From: JALZMG01 sp963739975
Lineage (GTDB): Bacteria > Actinomycetota > Acidimicrobiia > Acidimicrobiales > Ilumatobacteraceae
NCBI GenBank assembly: GCA_963739975.1
Contig: CAVUCK010000026.1
Location: 41,846-105,845 of the forward strand
Reading direction: 5' to 3'
DNA: 64,000 nucleotides
A model generated the notes under the pieces. It saw nothing but the letters and a program-made list of their open reading frames with translations. It was not told the origin of the DNA and searched no databases. The first letter of the stretch is position 1; every line of letters starts with the position of its first letter. This document shows positions 1 through 8,369 of this stretch, piece after piece. A program made the translations under genes and the position numbers.

Positions 1-1
1 C

Positions 2-115
2 TACGAACCACCCTTCACATTCACCGCCACCATCCACAGCGTCACCTACGATCTCTCCGGCGACCTCATCACCGACACCGACGCCGAGCTCGCCCGCCTG
101 ATGGCCCAACAATGA
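2..115 (+). CDS. Arylsulfatase, C-terminal end (partial)
   Basis: Only the last 37 codons lie in the window; the gene runs in from the left edge. The residues (YEPPFTFTATIHSVTYDLSG, then an acidic stretch and LARLMAQQ) match the closing beta-strands of bacterial arylsulfatases, where a TI-x-V-x-hydrophobic strand precedes a short acidic tail. The catalytic Cys/Ser motif is outside the window, so the assignment rests on the tail alone. It is followed after 34 bp by a small membrane-protein gene on the same strand. Confidence 0.55.
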   Translation, partial: YEPPFTFTATIHSVTYDLSGDLITDTDAELARLMAQQ

Positions 116-149
116 TCCCCGTAACCCAGCAATCAAGAAGGTGCAGAAC

Positions 150-542
150 ATGATCGCCGCCGACTACCCACTCCTCGAGCTCTTCTGGACCATGTTGTGG
201 TTCTTCCTCTGGATCGCGTGGATCATGCTGCTGTTCCGGACGATCGGTGACATCTTCCGCAGTCGGGACCTCGGGGGCGGGGGGAAGGCGTTGTGGACGA
301 TCTTCGTCGTCGTCGCGCCGTTCCTCGGGGTGTTCGTCTACCTCATCGCCCGCGGCAACGCGATGCACGAACGAGACTACGACCGTGCGCTGGCGCAGGA
401 GCAGGCGTTCAGGAGCTACGTGCAGGACGCGGCAGGCCCGTCGGGCTCTGCCGACGAGCTCGTCAAGTTGGCCGACCTGAAGGAGCGGGGCGTCCTCAGT
501 GAGGCCGAGTTCCAAGCGCAGAAGGCCAAGATCCTCGCCTGA
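150..542 (+). CDS. Small membrane protein with PLDc_N-like helices and SHOCT tail
   Basis: A 130-residue protein. Two hydrophobic helices (about residues 8-30 and 47-67) carry the spacing of the PLDc_N membrane anchor, and the C-terminus (about 103-130, SADELVKLADLKERGVLSEA) is a typical SHOCT motif, a short oligomerisation helix pair. I place the start at ATG 150 because AGAAGG lies 8 nt upstream; an in-frame GTG at 141 would sit directly on that ribosome site. Proteins of this kind are inner-membrane proteins of unknown role. Confidence 0.8.
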   Translation: MIAADYPLLELFWTMLWFFLWIAWIMLLFRTIGDIFRSRDLGGGGKALWTIFVVVAPFLGVFVYLIARGNAMHERDYDRALAQEQAFRSYVQDAAGPSGSADELVKLADLKERGVLSEAEFQAQKAKILA

Positions 543-578
543 GCGTCGCTCTCAGTCACCCAGTACCGGGAGGCGATC

Positions 579-893
579 ATGAATGATCAGACCTTCGGAG
601 CAATGCTCGGCGGAGCGCTGCTCGTCGGGTCCAGCCTGTCGCGGGTGCAGCGAACGGCCGAGCGCAGTGTGAGGTTCGGCCTCATGCGCGAGTACGCCCT
701 GGTCCGCAACAACTGGGTTCGGCGGCTGAGCCACCTCGCCGCGGCCGTCGGTGCAGGCCTTGGTCTGATGCTGCTGCTCTTCGCCTATCGGAGCAGCCAG
801 CGAGTCGGCTCCCACCTCGGCGAGTCGGTCGCCGAAGAGCAGGCCGGTCGGCCAGCAGTCGCTGACGCAGACGATGAGTCCGAAGCGCGATGA
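579..893 (+). CDS. Hypothetical membrane protein
   Basis: A 104-residue protein with a good ribosome site (GGAGG) before ATG 579. The first 20 residues are mildly hydrophobic, residues about 51-69 form a clear membrane helix (AAAVGAGLGLMLLLFAY), and the tail is acidic. I recognise no family. Its stop overlaps the start of the next small gene (ATGA), so the two are probably translated together. Confidence 0.6.
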   Translation: MNDQTFGAMLGGALLVGSSLSRVQRTAERSVRFGLMREYALVRNNWVRRLSHLAAAVGAGLGLMLLLFAYRSSQRVGSHLGESVAEEQAGRPAVADADDESEAR

Positions 894-1120
894 CGTCCGG
901 GAAGGGAGCGCGCCTCCTCGCCGGTGGCCCACTTGCGGCCGGCACGCTCGCACTCTTGCGGTTCGCAGGACGCCAGCGGCTGTCTCGCTTCGCCGCCGGC
1001 GTCGTTGGCAGCGGGGTCGTCGGCCTGGCTGCGGGCGACGTCCTCGATGAGGTCATCCACGAGCTGAAGCAGGTTGTCGGCGGCCGGTCGGCTCCTGGGA
1101 GCCCGGCCGCGTCGGGGTAG
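890..1120 (+). CDS. Hypothetical small membrane protein, 3' end overlaps yceI
   Basis: A 76-residue protein starting in the ATGA overlap with the preceding gene. It has a hydrophobic, glycine-rich stretch (about 33-48) and a short amphipathic helix. The last 20 or so residues are encoded in DNA that also encodes the 3' end of the opposing yceI gene, and that gene lacks its normal C-terminus. The end of this gene may therefore be rearranged. No family recognised. Confidence 0.45.
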   Translation: MTSGKGARLLAGGPLAAGTLALLRFAGRQRLSRFAAGVVGSGVVGLAAGDVLDEVIHELKQVVGGRSAPGSPAASG

Positions 1121-1652
1121 CCGGCCTGCTCGGGCTCTTCGTCGGCGTCCAGGTCGCCCATTGCTCCCGGTCGATCTCGCCGGCGGCGGAGAAGGCGATG
1201 CGTTCGCCACCCCACGGGTCGCGGCCGGCGCCCTCGAAGGTCACGTCGAGCGTGACCGGTTTGGTGACGCCCCTGAGGGTCAGGTCGCCGGCGACGGTCC
1301 AGCTCGTGGCGGACCCGCCGACCCGGATGCTGCGGAACGACATCGTCGGATGGTTCGCCACGTCGAAGAAGTCGTTGGCGCGGAGGTGTTCGTCGCGCTT
1401 CGCCTCACGCGTGTCGATCGACGCCAGGTCGACGTCGACGCTGACCGTCGATTCCTCGGGGCGGTCGGCGATCTCGACAACGCCTTCGAAGGCGCTGAAG
1501 CGGCCGCGCAACTTCGTGATCCCGAGGTGGCGGACGACGAACTCGACGGCCGAGTGTGAGGTGTCGATGGCGTAGGTGCCGGCGACGGGCAGCTCGGCGC
1601 CGTCGACGGTGCGGGTCAGCGACGTCGGTGCTGGGGTGCCGGTGTTGGTCAT
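1053..1652 (-). CDS. yceI: YceI-family lipocalin-like protein with an abnormal C-terminus
   Basis: YceI proteins bind polyisoprenoid-type lipids in a lipocalin-like barrel. Residues about 20-150 fit well: Y-x-IDTSHS-x-VEF near the start, LRGVTKPVTLDV in the middle, and AAGEIDRE near residue 150. After that the normal closing strands, which contain a conserved tryptophan and a V-K-x-I pattern, are missing. They are replaced by about 45 Pro/Ser/Arg/Thr-rich residues that look like out-of-frame sequence. The start is ATG 1652 with GAGGAG 7 nt upstream. The gene is divergent from a SigJ-type sigma factor across 79 bp, which suggests sigma-dependent control. Function may be impaired by the lost C-terminus. 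Confidence 0.7.
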   Translation of the reverse strand: MTNTGTPAPTSLTRTVDGAELPVAGTYAIDTSHSAVEFVVRHLGITKLRGRFSAFEGVVEIADRPEESTVSVDVDLASIDTREAKRDEHLRANDFFDVANHPTMSFRSIRVGGSATSWTVAGDLTLRGVTKPVTLDVTFEGAGRDPWGGERIAFSAAGEIDREQWATWTPTKSPSRPATPTRPGSQEPTGRRQPASARG

Positions 1653-1690
1653 CGTTCGCTCCTCGTGGTCACATCGCACGGTTCCGATCG

Positions 1691-1704
1691 GTCAACTGGT
1701 TGAC
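1691..1704. promoter_or_regulatory. Palindrome in the yceI/sigJ divergent promoter region
   Basis: GTCAAC-TG-GTTGAC is a perfect 6-bp inverted repeat with a 2-bp centre, lying 28 bp before the sigma-factor start. A TTGACA hexamer (1700-1705) overlaps its right arm. It could be an operator or part of a promoter; only the sequence symmetry supports this. Confidence 0.35.
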
Positions 1705-1731
1705 ACGGCTGGACAACAGGATGTGACGCAG

Positions 1732-2608
1732 ATGGACGATGACGCTTGGCTGGTGGAGCGGTTCGAGTCGCAGCGCGGCCAGTTGCGGGCCGTCGCCCAC
1801 CGGATGCTCGGCTCACTCAGCGAGGCGGACGACGCGCTGCAGGAGGCGTGGCTGCGCGTCGCCCGAGCGGATGCGTCGTCCGTGGAGAACCTCGGAGGCT
1901 GGTTCACCACGATCGTCGGCCGCGTGTGCCTCAACATGCTGCGCTCGGGCAGGGCTCGCGGCGAGGAAGCGCTCGACGTGCGGCGGCCCGATGCGATCGT
2001 GGCGCACGAGCGGGGCGAGGACCCCGAGCAGGACGTGCTGCTCGCCGACACGGTCGGCGTTGCGCTGCTCGTCGTCCTCGAGACCCTGACGCCAGCCGAA
2101 CGCCTGGCGTTCGTGCTGCACGACATGTTCGCGGTGCCGTTCGAAGACGTTGCCGAGATCCTCGACCGTTCGCCGGCGGCCGCCCGTCAGCCGGCCAGCC
2201 GTGCCCGTCGGCGAGTGCAAGGCGCACCGACCGTGCCGGACGTCGACATCACCCGCCAGCGGGTCGTCGTCGACGCCTTCTTCGCCGCCGCTCGCGACGG
2301 CGACTTCGAGGCGCTCCTCGCCGTCCTCGACCCCGACGTCGTCGTCCGGTCCGACGGCGGACCCGACGCGGTCGAGGTGGTCCGGGGCTCGGCGGCGGTC
2401 GCCGCCCAGGCGCTGAGCTACCGCGAGGGCGCCCCGTTTCGTCCGGCCGGCCATCGTCAACGGCGCGGCGGGCGCCGTCGTCGTGCACGACGGCCGCCTC
2501 GTCGCCGTCCTGGCCTTCACGGTGCGCGACGAACGGGTGGTCGCGATCGACACGCTCAGCGACCCGGAGCGCCTGAAGGGTGTAGACGTCCCGCCGCTCG
2601 GCCAATGA
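1732..2608 (+). pseudogene. sigJ: ECF41-type sigma factor (SigJ-like) with a single-base frameshift
   Basis: Residues 1-170 hold sigma regions 2 and 4 (RMLGSLSEADDALQEAWLRV; then LTPAERLAFVLHDMF and the helix-turn-helix ending in SRARRRVQG). After this comes the SnoaL-like C-terminal domain characteristic of ECF41 factors, which controls their activity. The reading frame breaks at the TTT of 2437-2439. Dropping one T joins APF directly to VRPAIVNGAAG and restores the domain to its natural stop at 2608, giving about 291 residues, the usual family length. Codon quality is good on both sides, so either a recent mutation or a sequencing error is possible. Regulates an unknown target, perhaps divergent yceI. 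Confidence 0.8.
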
Positions 2609-2812
2609 CGGCGACGGCGAGGCGGCTCGAGGCGGCCAGTCCGAGGCCTAGTTGGAAGGGGTTCGCCGAGTGTTTGGGGAACGCGGACCTCCCTCGCTTG
2701 GTTAGACCTGCGTGATGCGCGGGGGGGCGAGCTTGCTCACGATGGGCACCGTGGCGTCGATCGGCCGGGCGAGGACTGACGTGGAGGTCCACCGATCTGA
2801 GGACTGGGGCCG

Positions 2813-4048
<1,236 letters not shown>

Positions 4049-4215
4049 GTTGACGCCTCAGCTTGCGACGGGCGGGACGAGCCGCCGTGCGGCCGATCGG
4101 GGAGAACTCATCACGAGTAGCCGGTGAAGTCCTCACCCGGCCCGACGTTCGGGGCGGATGATCACAGAGTCGTAGCGTGAAGGGCACGCCACGACGCAAC
4201 ACAGGAGGTTTGCCA

Positions 4216-4719
4216 ATGGACGCCGACACACCGATCACCCTGGCCGCCGCGAGGTACCGCACTCGCGACGCCGCCGTCCAGGGGTTCGACGTCGTCTGGG
4301 ACGCGCACAAGGGGGGTGAGTTCGATCACACTGCGGTCGCCGTGCTCACCAAGGACGATTCCGGAGAGCTGCAGATCGAGCGACACGACACCACGGCCAA
4401 GCACCTGGCGTGGGTTGGCGCGGCGTTGGCGGTCGTTGCTCCAGTTGCGGCCGCCGGGGTTGTGGCCGGCGCGGGAGCCGGAGCGCTCGTCGGGCACTTC
4501 CACCGCAACATCCCGAAGAAGGACGTGGAGGCCATCGGCGAGTTGCTCGAGTCGGGACAGTCGGGGCTGATCGTGGTGGCAGTCAACAAGCTCGGGACCG
4601 ACATCGAGCCGCTGCTGGTAGGTGCCGAGAACACGGTGGTCGTGCAGACGACCTGGGGTGACCTCGACGCCGACATCGAGAACGAGATCGCCAAGGCGAA
4701 GCGCAGCGGCAGTTCGTAG
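4216..4719 (+). CDS. DUF1269-type general stress membrane protein
   Basis: A 167-residue protein. ATG 4216 is preceded by a strong AGGAGG at 7 nt, so I prefer it to the upstream in-frame start at 4177. The N-terminal half is an alpha/beta domain (HKGGEFDHTAVAVLTKD), followed by a glycine/alanine-rich membrane hairpin (about 66-92), and a second soluble region with LLESGQSGLIVVAV. This order is typical of DUF1269 proteins, which are often stress induced. The biochemical role is unknown. Confidence 0.75.
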   Translation: MDADTPITLAAARYRTRDAAVQGFDVVWDAHKGGEFDHTAVAVLTKDDSGELQIERHDTTAKHLAWVGAALAVVAPVAAAGVVAGAGAGALVGHFHRNIPKKDVEAIGELLESGQSGLIVVAVNKLGTDIEPLLVGAENTVVVQTTWGDLDADIENEIAKAKRSGSS

Positions 4720-4743
4720 TCGGCGCCGCCGCACGATACGCCC

Positions 4744-4872
4744 ATGCCGGAGGTCGAGTTCATCGACCACAGCGTGGCGCTGCCGGGAACGGCGATCGTG
4801 TCGTTCTTTTCCGCTGGTGATCGTCGCCGCGTTCATGCCCCAAGACGGAGGCCTGGAGGACGCTTCCCATGA
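4744..4872 (+). CDS. Short open frame coupled to the AI-2E-type gene
   Basis: A 42-residue frame starting MPEVEFIDHSVALPG, whose stop overlaps the next start (ATGA). The first half looks protein-like; the second half is arginine-rich (RRRVHAPRRRPGGR) and looks like non-coding sequence. It may be a leader peptide or the remnant of a longer gene that lost its frame. No ribosome site is obvious. Confidence 0.3.
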   Translation: MPEVEFIDHSVALPGTAIVSFFSAGDRRRVHAPRRRPGGRFP

Positions 4873-6044
4873 CTGACACCACCGACGTCACCGACGAACG
4901 CAGCACCGCCGATGGCGGCGGGCCGCCGGCCGACCGTCGCGCCGCGTTGACCGTCGAGCCTGTCGTCCGTCGGATCCCGATGCCCAAGCTGGGGGTGTGG
5001 TCGTGGGCTTTCGTCGGGTTCACGGCCGCCGCGGTCATCGTCGTCATCGTGCTCGGCGCGTTGAGCGAGATCGTCCTCCCGATGACGTTCGCCGCCGTGC
5101 TGGCGATCATCTTCAAACCGCTGGTCGGGGTTCTCCAACGCCACAAGCTGAAGCCGACCCTGGCCGCCGGCCTGGTCGTGCTCGGCCTGCTGTTGTTGAT
5201 GGCCGGCGTCGTCGTGGCCACCGTCCGGGGCGTGACCGAGCAGGCCGATCAGATCAGCGAGGTCACCGACGAGGCTTTGGCCAACGCCGCCGAACAGCTC
5301 GAAGCCGTGGGCGTCGACCAGGCCGCCCTGGAGGACGCCCGGGCGGCCACCGAGGCGGCTTCACCGCTGATCGGCGGAGGCGTTCCCGCCAAATTGGTCG
5401 AAGGTGTCAGCAGCATCATCGGTCTGGTCAGCGGCATCATCCTCGGCTCACTGATCATGTACTACCTACTCAAGGACGGCAACCGGTTCCGACGTGTGGT
5501 GGTCGAAGCCTTCGGGCCGGCGCTGCGCGGTGACGTCGACGCCTTCCTCGGTGATTCGTTCCGGATCCTGCGTGACTACGGGAAGGGACGCAGCATCATG
5601 TCCGCCATCGTGGCCGTGGTCGTCGGCGTCGCCGCCGTGGTGCTCGGCCTCCCGCTCGTGTTCACGATCATGGTCGTCAACTTCATCGGCGGATACATCC
5701 CCTACATCGGCGCCTTCCTCGGCGGCGGGCTGGCCGTCATCGTCGCCCTCGGCGACAGCGGGCTCCCGGCGGCAGTCATCATGCTGGTCGTGGTCCTCGC
5801 CTCCAACCTGCTGCTGGAGAACTTCGTCGAGCCCAAGGTGATGGGTCGCAGTCTCGACATTCATCCGCTGGTCGTGCTCGTCGTCACTGCGTTGGGAGGC
5901 CTGCTCGGTGGGATCGTCGGCCTCATCCTCGCCGTGCCCGCCTACGTGATCGCCCGCAACGCGTTCTTCCGATTCCGCTCGAGGGGCATCGCCGAGATGG
6001 TCGCCGTCCGAGCCGAACCGACCGTGACACGACTGCTGCAATGA
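4869..6044 (+). CDS. AI-2E family transporter (PerM/UPF0118)
   Basis: A 391-residue membrane protein. After a soluble tail it has paired helices (about 40-65 and 92-115), a central soluble region with a coiled segment (about 120-165), then five or more helices including the conserved NFIGGYIPYIGAFLGG and NLLLENFVEPKVMGRSLDIHP. The latter pattern is the hallmark of the AI-2E/PerM exporter family. Substrates vary (signal molecules, ions, small metabolites), so the substrate here cannot be named. GGAGG precedes the start, and an upstream short frame overlaps it. Confidence 0.9.
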   Translation: MTDTTDVTDERSTADGGGPPADRRAALTVEPVVRRIPMPKLGVWSWAFVGFTAAAVIVVIVLGALSEIVLPMTFAAVLAIIFKPLVGVLQRHKLKPTLAAGLVVLGLLLLMAGVVVATVRGVTEQADQISEVTDEALANAAEQLEAVGVDQAALEDARAATEAASPLIGGGVPAKLVEGVSSIIGLVSGIILGSLIMYYLLKDGNRFRRVVVEAFGPALRGDVDAFLGDSFRILRDYGKGRSIMSAIVAVVVGVAAVVLGLPLVFTIMVVNFIGGYIPYIGAFLGGGLAVIVALGDSGLPAAVIMLVVVLASNLLLENFVEPKVMGRSLDIHPLVVLVVTALGGLLGGIVGLILAVPAYVIARNAFFRFRSRGIAEMVAVRAEPTVTRLLQ

Positions 6045-6047
6045 CAA

Positions 6048-6062
6048 CGGCCGGAACGGCCG
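6048..6062 (+). terminator. Short GC hairpin after the AI-2E-type gene
   Basis: CGGCCG-GAA-CGGCCG begins 3 nt after the stop codon, between convergent genes. It lacks a T-tract, so termination strength is uncertain. Confidence 0.4.
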
Positions 6063-6090
6063 AGCTACCGACCGGGCCGCGGAGTCCGGG

Positions 6091-6747
6091 CTAGACGGAG
6101 AGGCTGATCGGGAAGGTGGCGATCCAGGCGGCGGTGCCGATGAAGACCAGGCAGCCGACGACGAGCAGCGCCTTCCTGGTCCCGGCGCCGCGGAGCTTGG
6201 TGCTCATGCCGGCGAAGAAGAGGGAGACGGCGAACAGGACGACGGCGAGCACGTAGTTGGCCGATCGTTGGATGTTGCGGCGGACGACTGCGGCCTGCGC
6301 TTCGTCCTCGGCGTCGAGCCGCTCTGCGTCGGCGCGGGCCTGCAACTGGTAGTCGTCCATGGCGAACGGCGTCGGTGGTGCGTCGGGGTTGGTGAGGGGG
6401 TCGGTGGCCAGCCAGGCGTCGAAGGCTGGTCGGAACTCGGGCCGGAACCGGGCGTCGTAGAACTCGGCGAGGTCCGCCTCGTCCGTTTCTGTGGCGTTGA
6501 CCCATTGGAAGAACATGGCGATGTCGACCTGGGTCTGGGCCTGGGCCAGTCCTTGCGCCCGGGCGGCGTCGATGCGCAGTGCGTTGACCCGGCTGGAGGC
6601 CTTGATCGTCTCGCCGTTCCAGCGGTTGGCCTGGTAGCTGCTCCAGGCGGTGGCGACGGCGGCGAAGGCGAGGAGCACGGTTGCGACGATCTCGACCCAG
6701 TCTCGGCGCGCCGGCGCGTCGGTGCTCGTTGTTGCGGTGGCGGTCAT
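6091..6747 (-). CDS. DUF4337-like membrane protein
   Basis: A 218-residue protein with an N-terminal membrane helix (about 18-38), a long soluble middle rich in Asp/Ala, and two C-terminal helices (about 164-182 and 193-210). The sequence TAWSSYQANRWNGETIKASSR after the first helix fits proteins related to DUF4337. Its ATG overlaps the stop of the upstream gene (ATGA), so it is the second gene of a two-gene unit. Function unknown; probably a membrane complex with its partner. Confidence 0.6.
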   Translation of the reverse strand: MTATATTSTDAPARRDWVEIVATVLLAFAAVATAWSSYQANRWNGETIKASSRVNALRIDAARAQGLAQAQTQVDIAMFFQWVNATETDEADLAEFYDARFRPEFRPAFDAWLATDPLTNPDAPPTPFAMDDYQLQARADAERLDAEDEAQAAVVRRNIQRSANYVLAVVLFAVSLFFAGMSTKLRGAGTRKALLVVGCLVFIGTAAWIATFPISLSV

Positions 6748-7568
6748 GCCGGGTTGCCCCCGTCGTCACAGGGAATTGTCACCTCGCCACCGATGATCGC
6801 CAGTTGCTGATCGATGAGCAGTTCGGTGCGTTCCATCGCCACTGGCTGGAGACCGCCGATGTCGCCTCCATACGGCTTGTCGAGAAAGGCAAGCAGCAGC
6901 AGCATGGTGGTGATCACGGCGACCACGCTGCCCATGAACATCCCTTGGACCCACGCCCGCTCGCCGCTGTCGGTGAACCCGAGGATGTAGGCAAGAACGA
7001 TCGCCGAGATGAAGAACAGGGCGATCCACAGCGGGGTCGGCATGAGCCCCGCGGCGCCGTGGATGCGGGCTTGTCGGGCTGCTTCTCGGTCCGAGGTCTG
7101 ATCCAGCCACTTGCCGTAGGCGGCTTCCTGTTGCGGGGAGGTCAACTCGACGCCCTGCAGCGTCTGGAACGTGGCGGCACCCCACGGGTTGATGTCCTCG
7201 CCGAGCGTGCCGTCCTCCATGCGTTCCCACTCGTCGTCGATGACCCACCGGGCGTAGCAGACCAGTTGGCCGGTGAGGGGAGCGCCGACGTCGGCGGGCA
7301 GGGACTGGGCGGTCTGGATCTGCTGAGCCACGGTCAACGCTTCGGTCTCCGCTCCTGACCGGGAGGCGTCGTAACTCTCGAAGCCCAGGAAGATCAAGAA
7401 GCCGAGCAGCACGGAGAACCCGGTGGCGAGGACCCCGAAGATGCCGGCGGCGCGGTCGCTGTCAGCGAAGTAGCTGCCCTCCGGGGCCCGGCGCCGCACC
7501 GCGAGCATCACAGTGACGGCAAGCGCGGTCACCAGCAGCACGATCAGCGCAGCCCAGACGATGTTCAC
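6744..7568 (-). CDS. DUF4239-like membrane protein
   Basis: About 274 residues. It has a first helix (about 3-22), a second (about 40-60, GIFGVLATGFSVLLGFLIF) followed by a soluble loop with ESYDASRSGAETEA, and two C-terminal helices around 180-230. Early helix pair, E-A-x-A loop and late helix pair are the layout of DUF4239 proteins. I choose GTG 7568, which has GAGGG a few bases upstream, over a TTG at 7586 with no ribosome site. It is the first gene of the pair. Confidence 0.65.
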   Translation of the reverse strand: MNIVWAALIVLLVTALAVTVMLAVRRRAPEGSYFADSDRAAGIFGVLATGFSVLLGFLIFLGFESYDASRSGAETEALTVAQQIQTAQSLPADVGAPLTGQLVCYARWVIDDEWERMEDGTLGEDINPWGAATFQTLQGVELTSPQQEAAYGKWLDQTSDREAARQARIHGAAGLMPTPLWIALFFISAIVLAYILGFTDSGERAWVQGMFMGSVVAVITTMLLLLAFLDKPYGGDIGGLQPVAMERTELLIDQQLAIIGGEVTIPCDDGGNPA

Positions 7569-8067
7569 CGAACCCTCGATCCACAAGAGTCGTTCATCGG
7601 GCTGTGAGACGCGGCCCCGCAGGAATCAGCCGTGGCGACAGCGCCGGGCAAGGCCTTGTTCCTCGGCCGGGTGGTGCCGCCACTGGATCGTGCGGTGGCG
7701 CAAGAGGTTTCCTGTCGGCGCCATCGACTCACATCGATCTCCTCGCGGCGCCGTGATCGCTGTGTGCGCACCCGCGCAAGCCTCCCTCAGGTGAGCCTTC
7801 GGCCGTGTCTGCGGAAAACTACAGCGATCATGCGACACGTCACGACGAGAGTCGTCACACAGAAGATGTGAAATCGCGCCGAACGGACGGCCTGGCGTCA
7901 CCACTCGTTGAGTCGAGGCAGATTCACATGATCCTGGTGATGCGGTCCGTGTCGGCAGGGCGGACAGTGGAGAGCGCCGCGCTGAGGTGCAGCAGGGTGA
8001 GTGGCTCGTGGCAGCTGACGCCGCAGATCCCGGGGATGGCCCTCCACGTCCGTGCCGCGCGCCGGCC
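7569..8067. other. Intergenic region without a confident gene
   Basis: About 500 bp. Open frames exist on both strands but show no conserved motif, no good ribosome site and poor third-position GC bias. I see no RNA gene or clear repeat here. Confidence 0.5.
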
Positions 8068-8235
8068 CTAGAAGACCTCGTCGAGGAGCTCCAGCATCGA
8101 CCGCCACGCCCGCTGCGCGGTCGGCTGGTCGTAGCGCAGCCCTGGGAGCCCGGCGTTGGCAGCGTCGGGGTGGGTGACGCCCTGCTCGACGGGTCTCTGT
8201 GGACCGCCGACGGCGACTTCGGGCTCGTCCAACGG
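8068..8235 (-). pseudogene. Dienelactone hydrolase-like C-terminal remnant
   Basis: On the minus strand the last 50 or so codons before the stop at 8068 read as a plausible protein end: a His, then LRYDQPTAQRAWRSMLELLD. Dienelactone hydrolases end with a catalytic His, an RYD and an A-W-x-R-x-L-x-L-L pattern like this. Upstream the frame becomes arginine-rich nonsense, so only the 3' end of a former gene seems to remain. Assigned from this short match only. Confidence 0.4.
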
Positions 8236-8268
8236 TTCGACGGCGCCTCGTGAACCGCTGCGGGGCCT

Positions 8269-8322
8269 CCGTTCTGTCCGTCGCAGCCGACCGATCCGCG
8301 CCCGTTGCGACGGACAGAACGG
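8269..8322 (-). terminator. Perfect 17-bp inverted repeat downstream of the Vps62-like gene
   Basis: Arms CCGTTCTGTCCGTCGCA (8269-8285) and its exact complement (8306-8322) are separated by 20 bp. It lies 48 bp past the stop of the minus-strand gene ending at 8370. There is no T-tract. It probably acts as a terminator or transcript end. Confidence 0.5.
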
Positions 8323-8369
8323 GTGGTGCGCGGCCCACGGCCACCGTCCTGCTCGTCGCTGGTCTCGGC

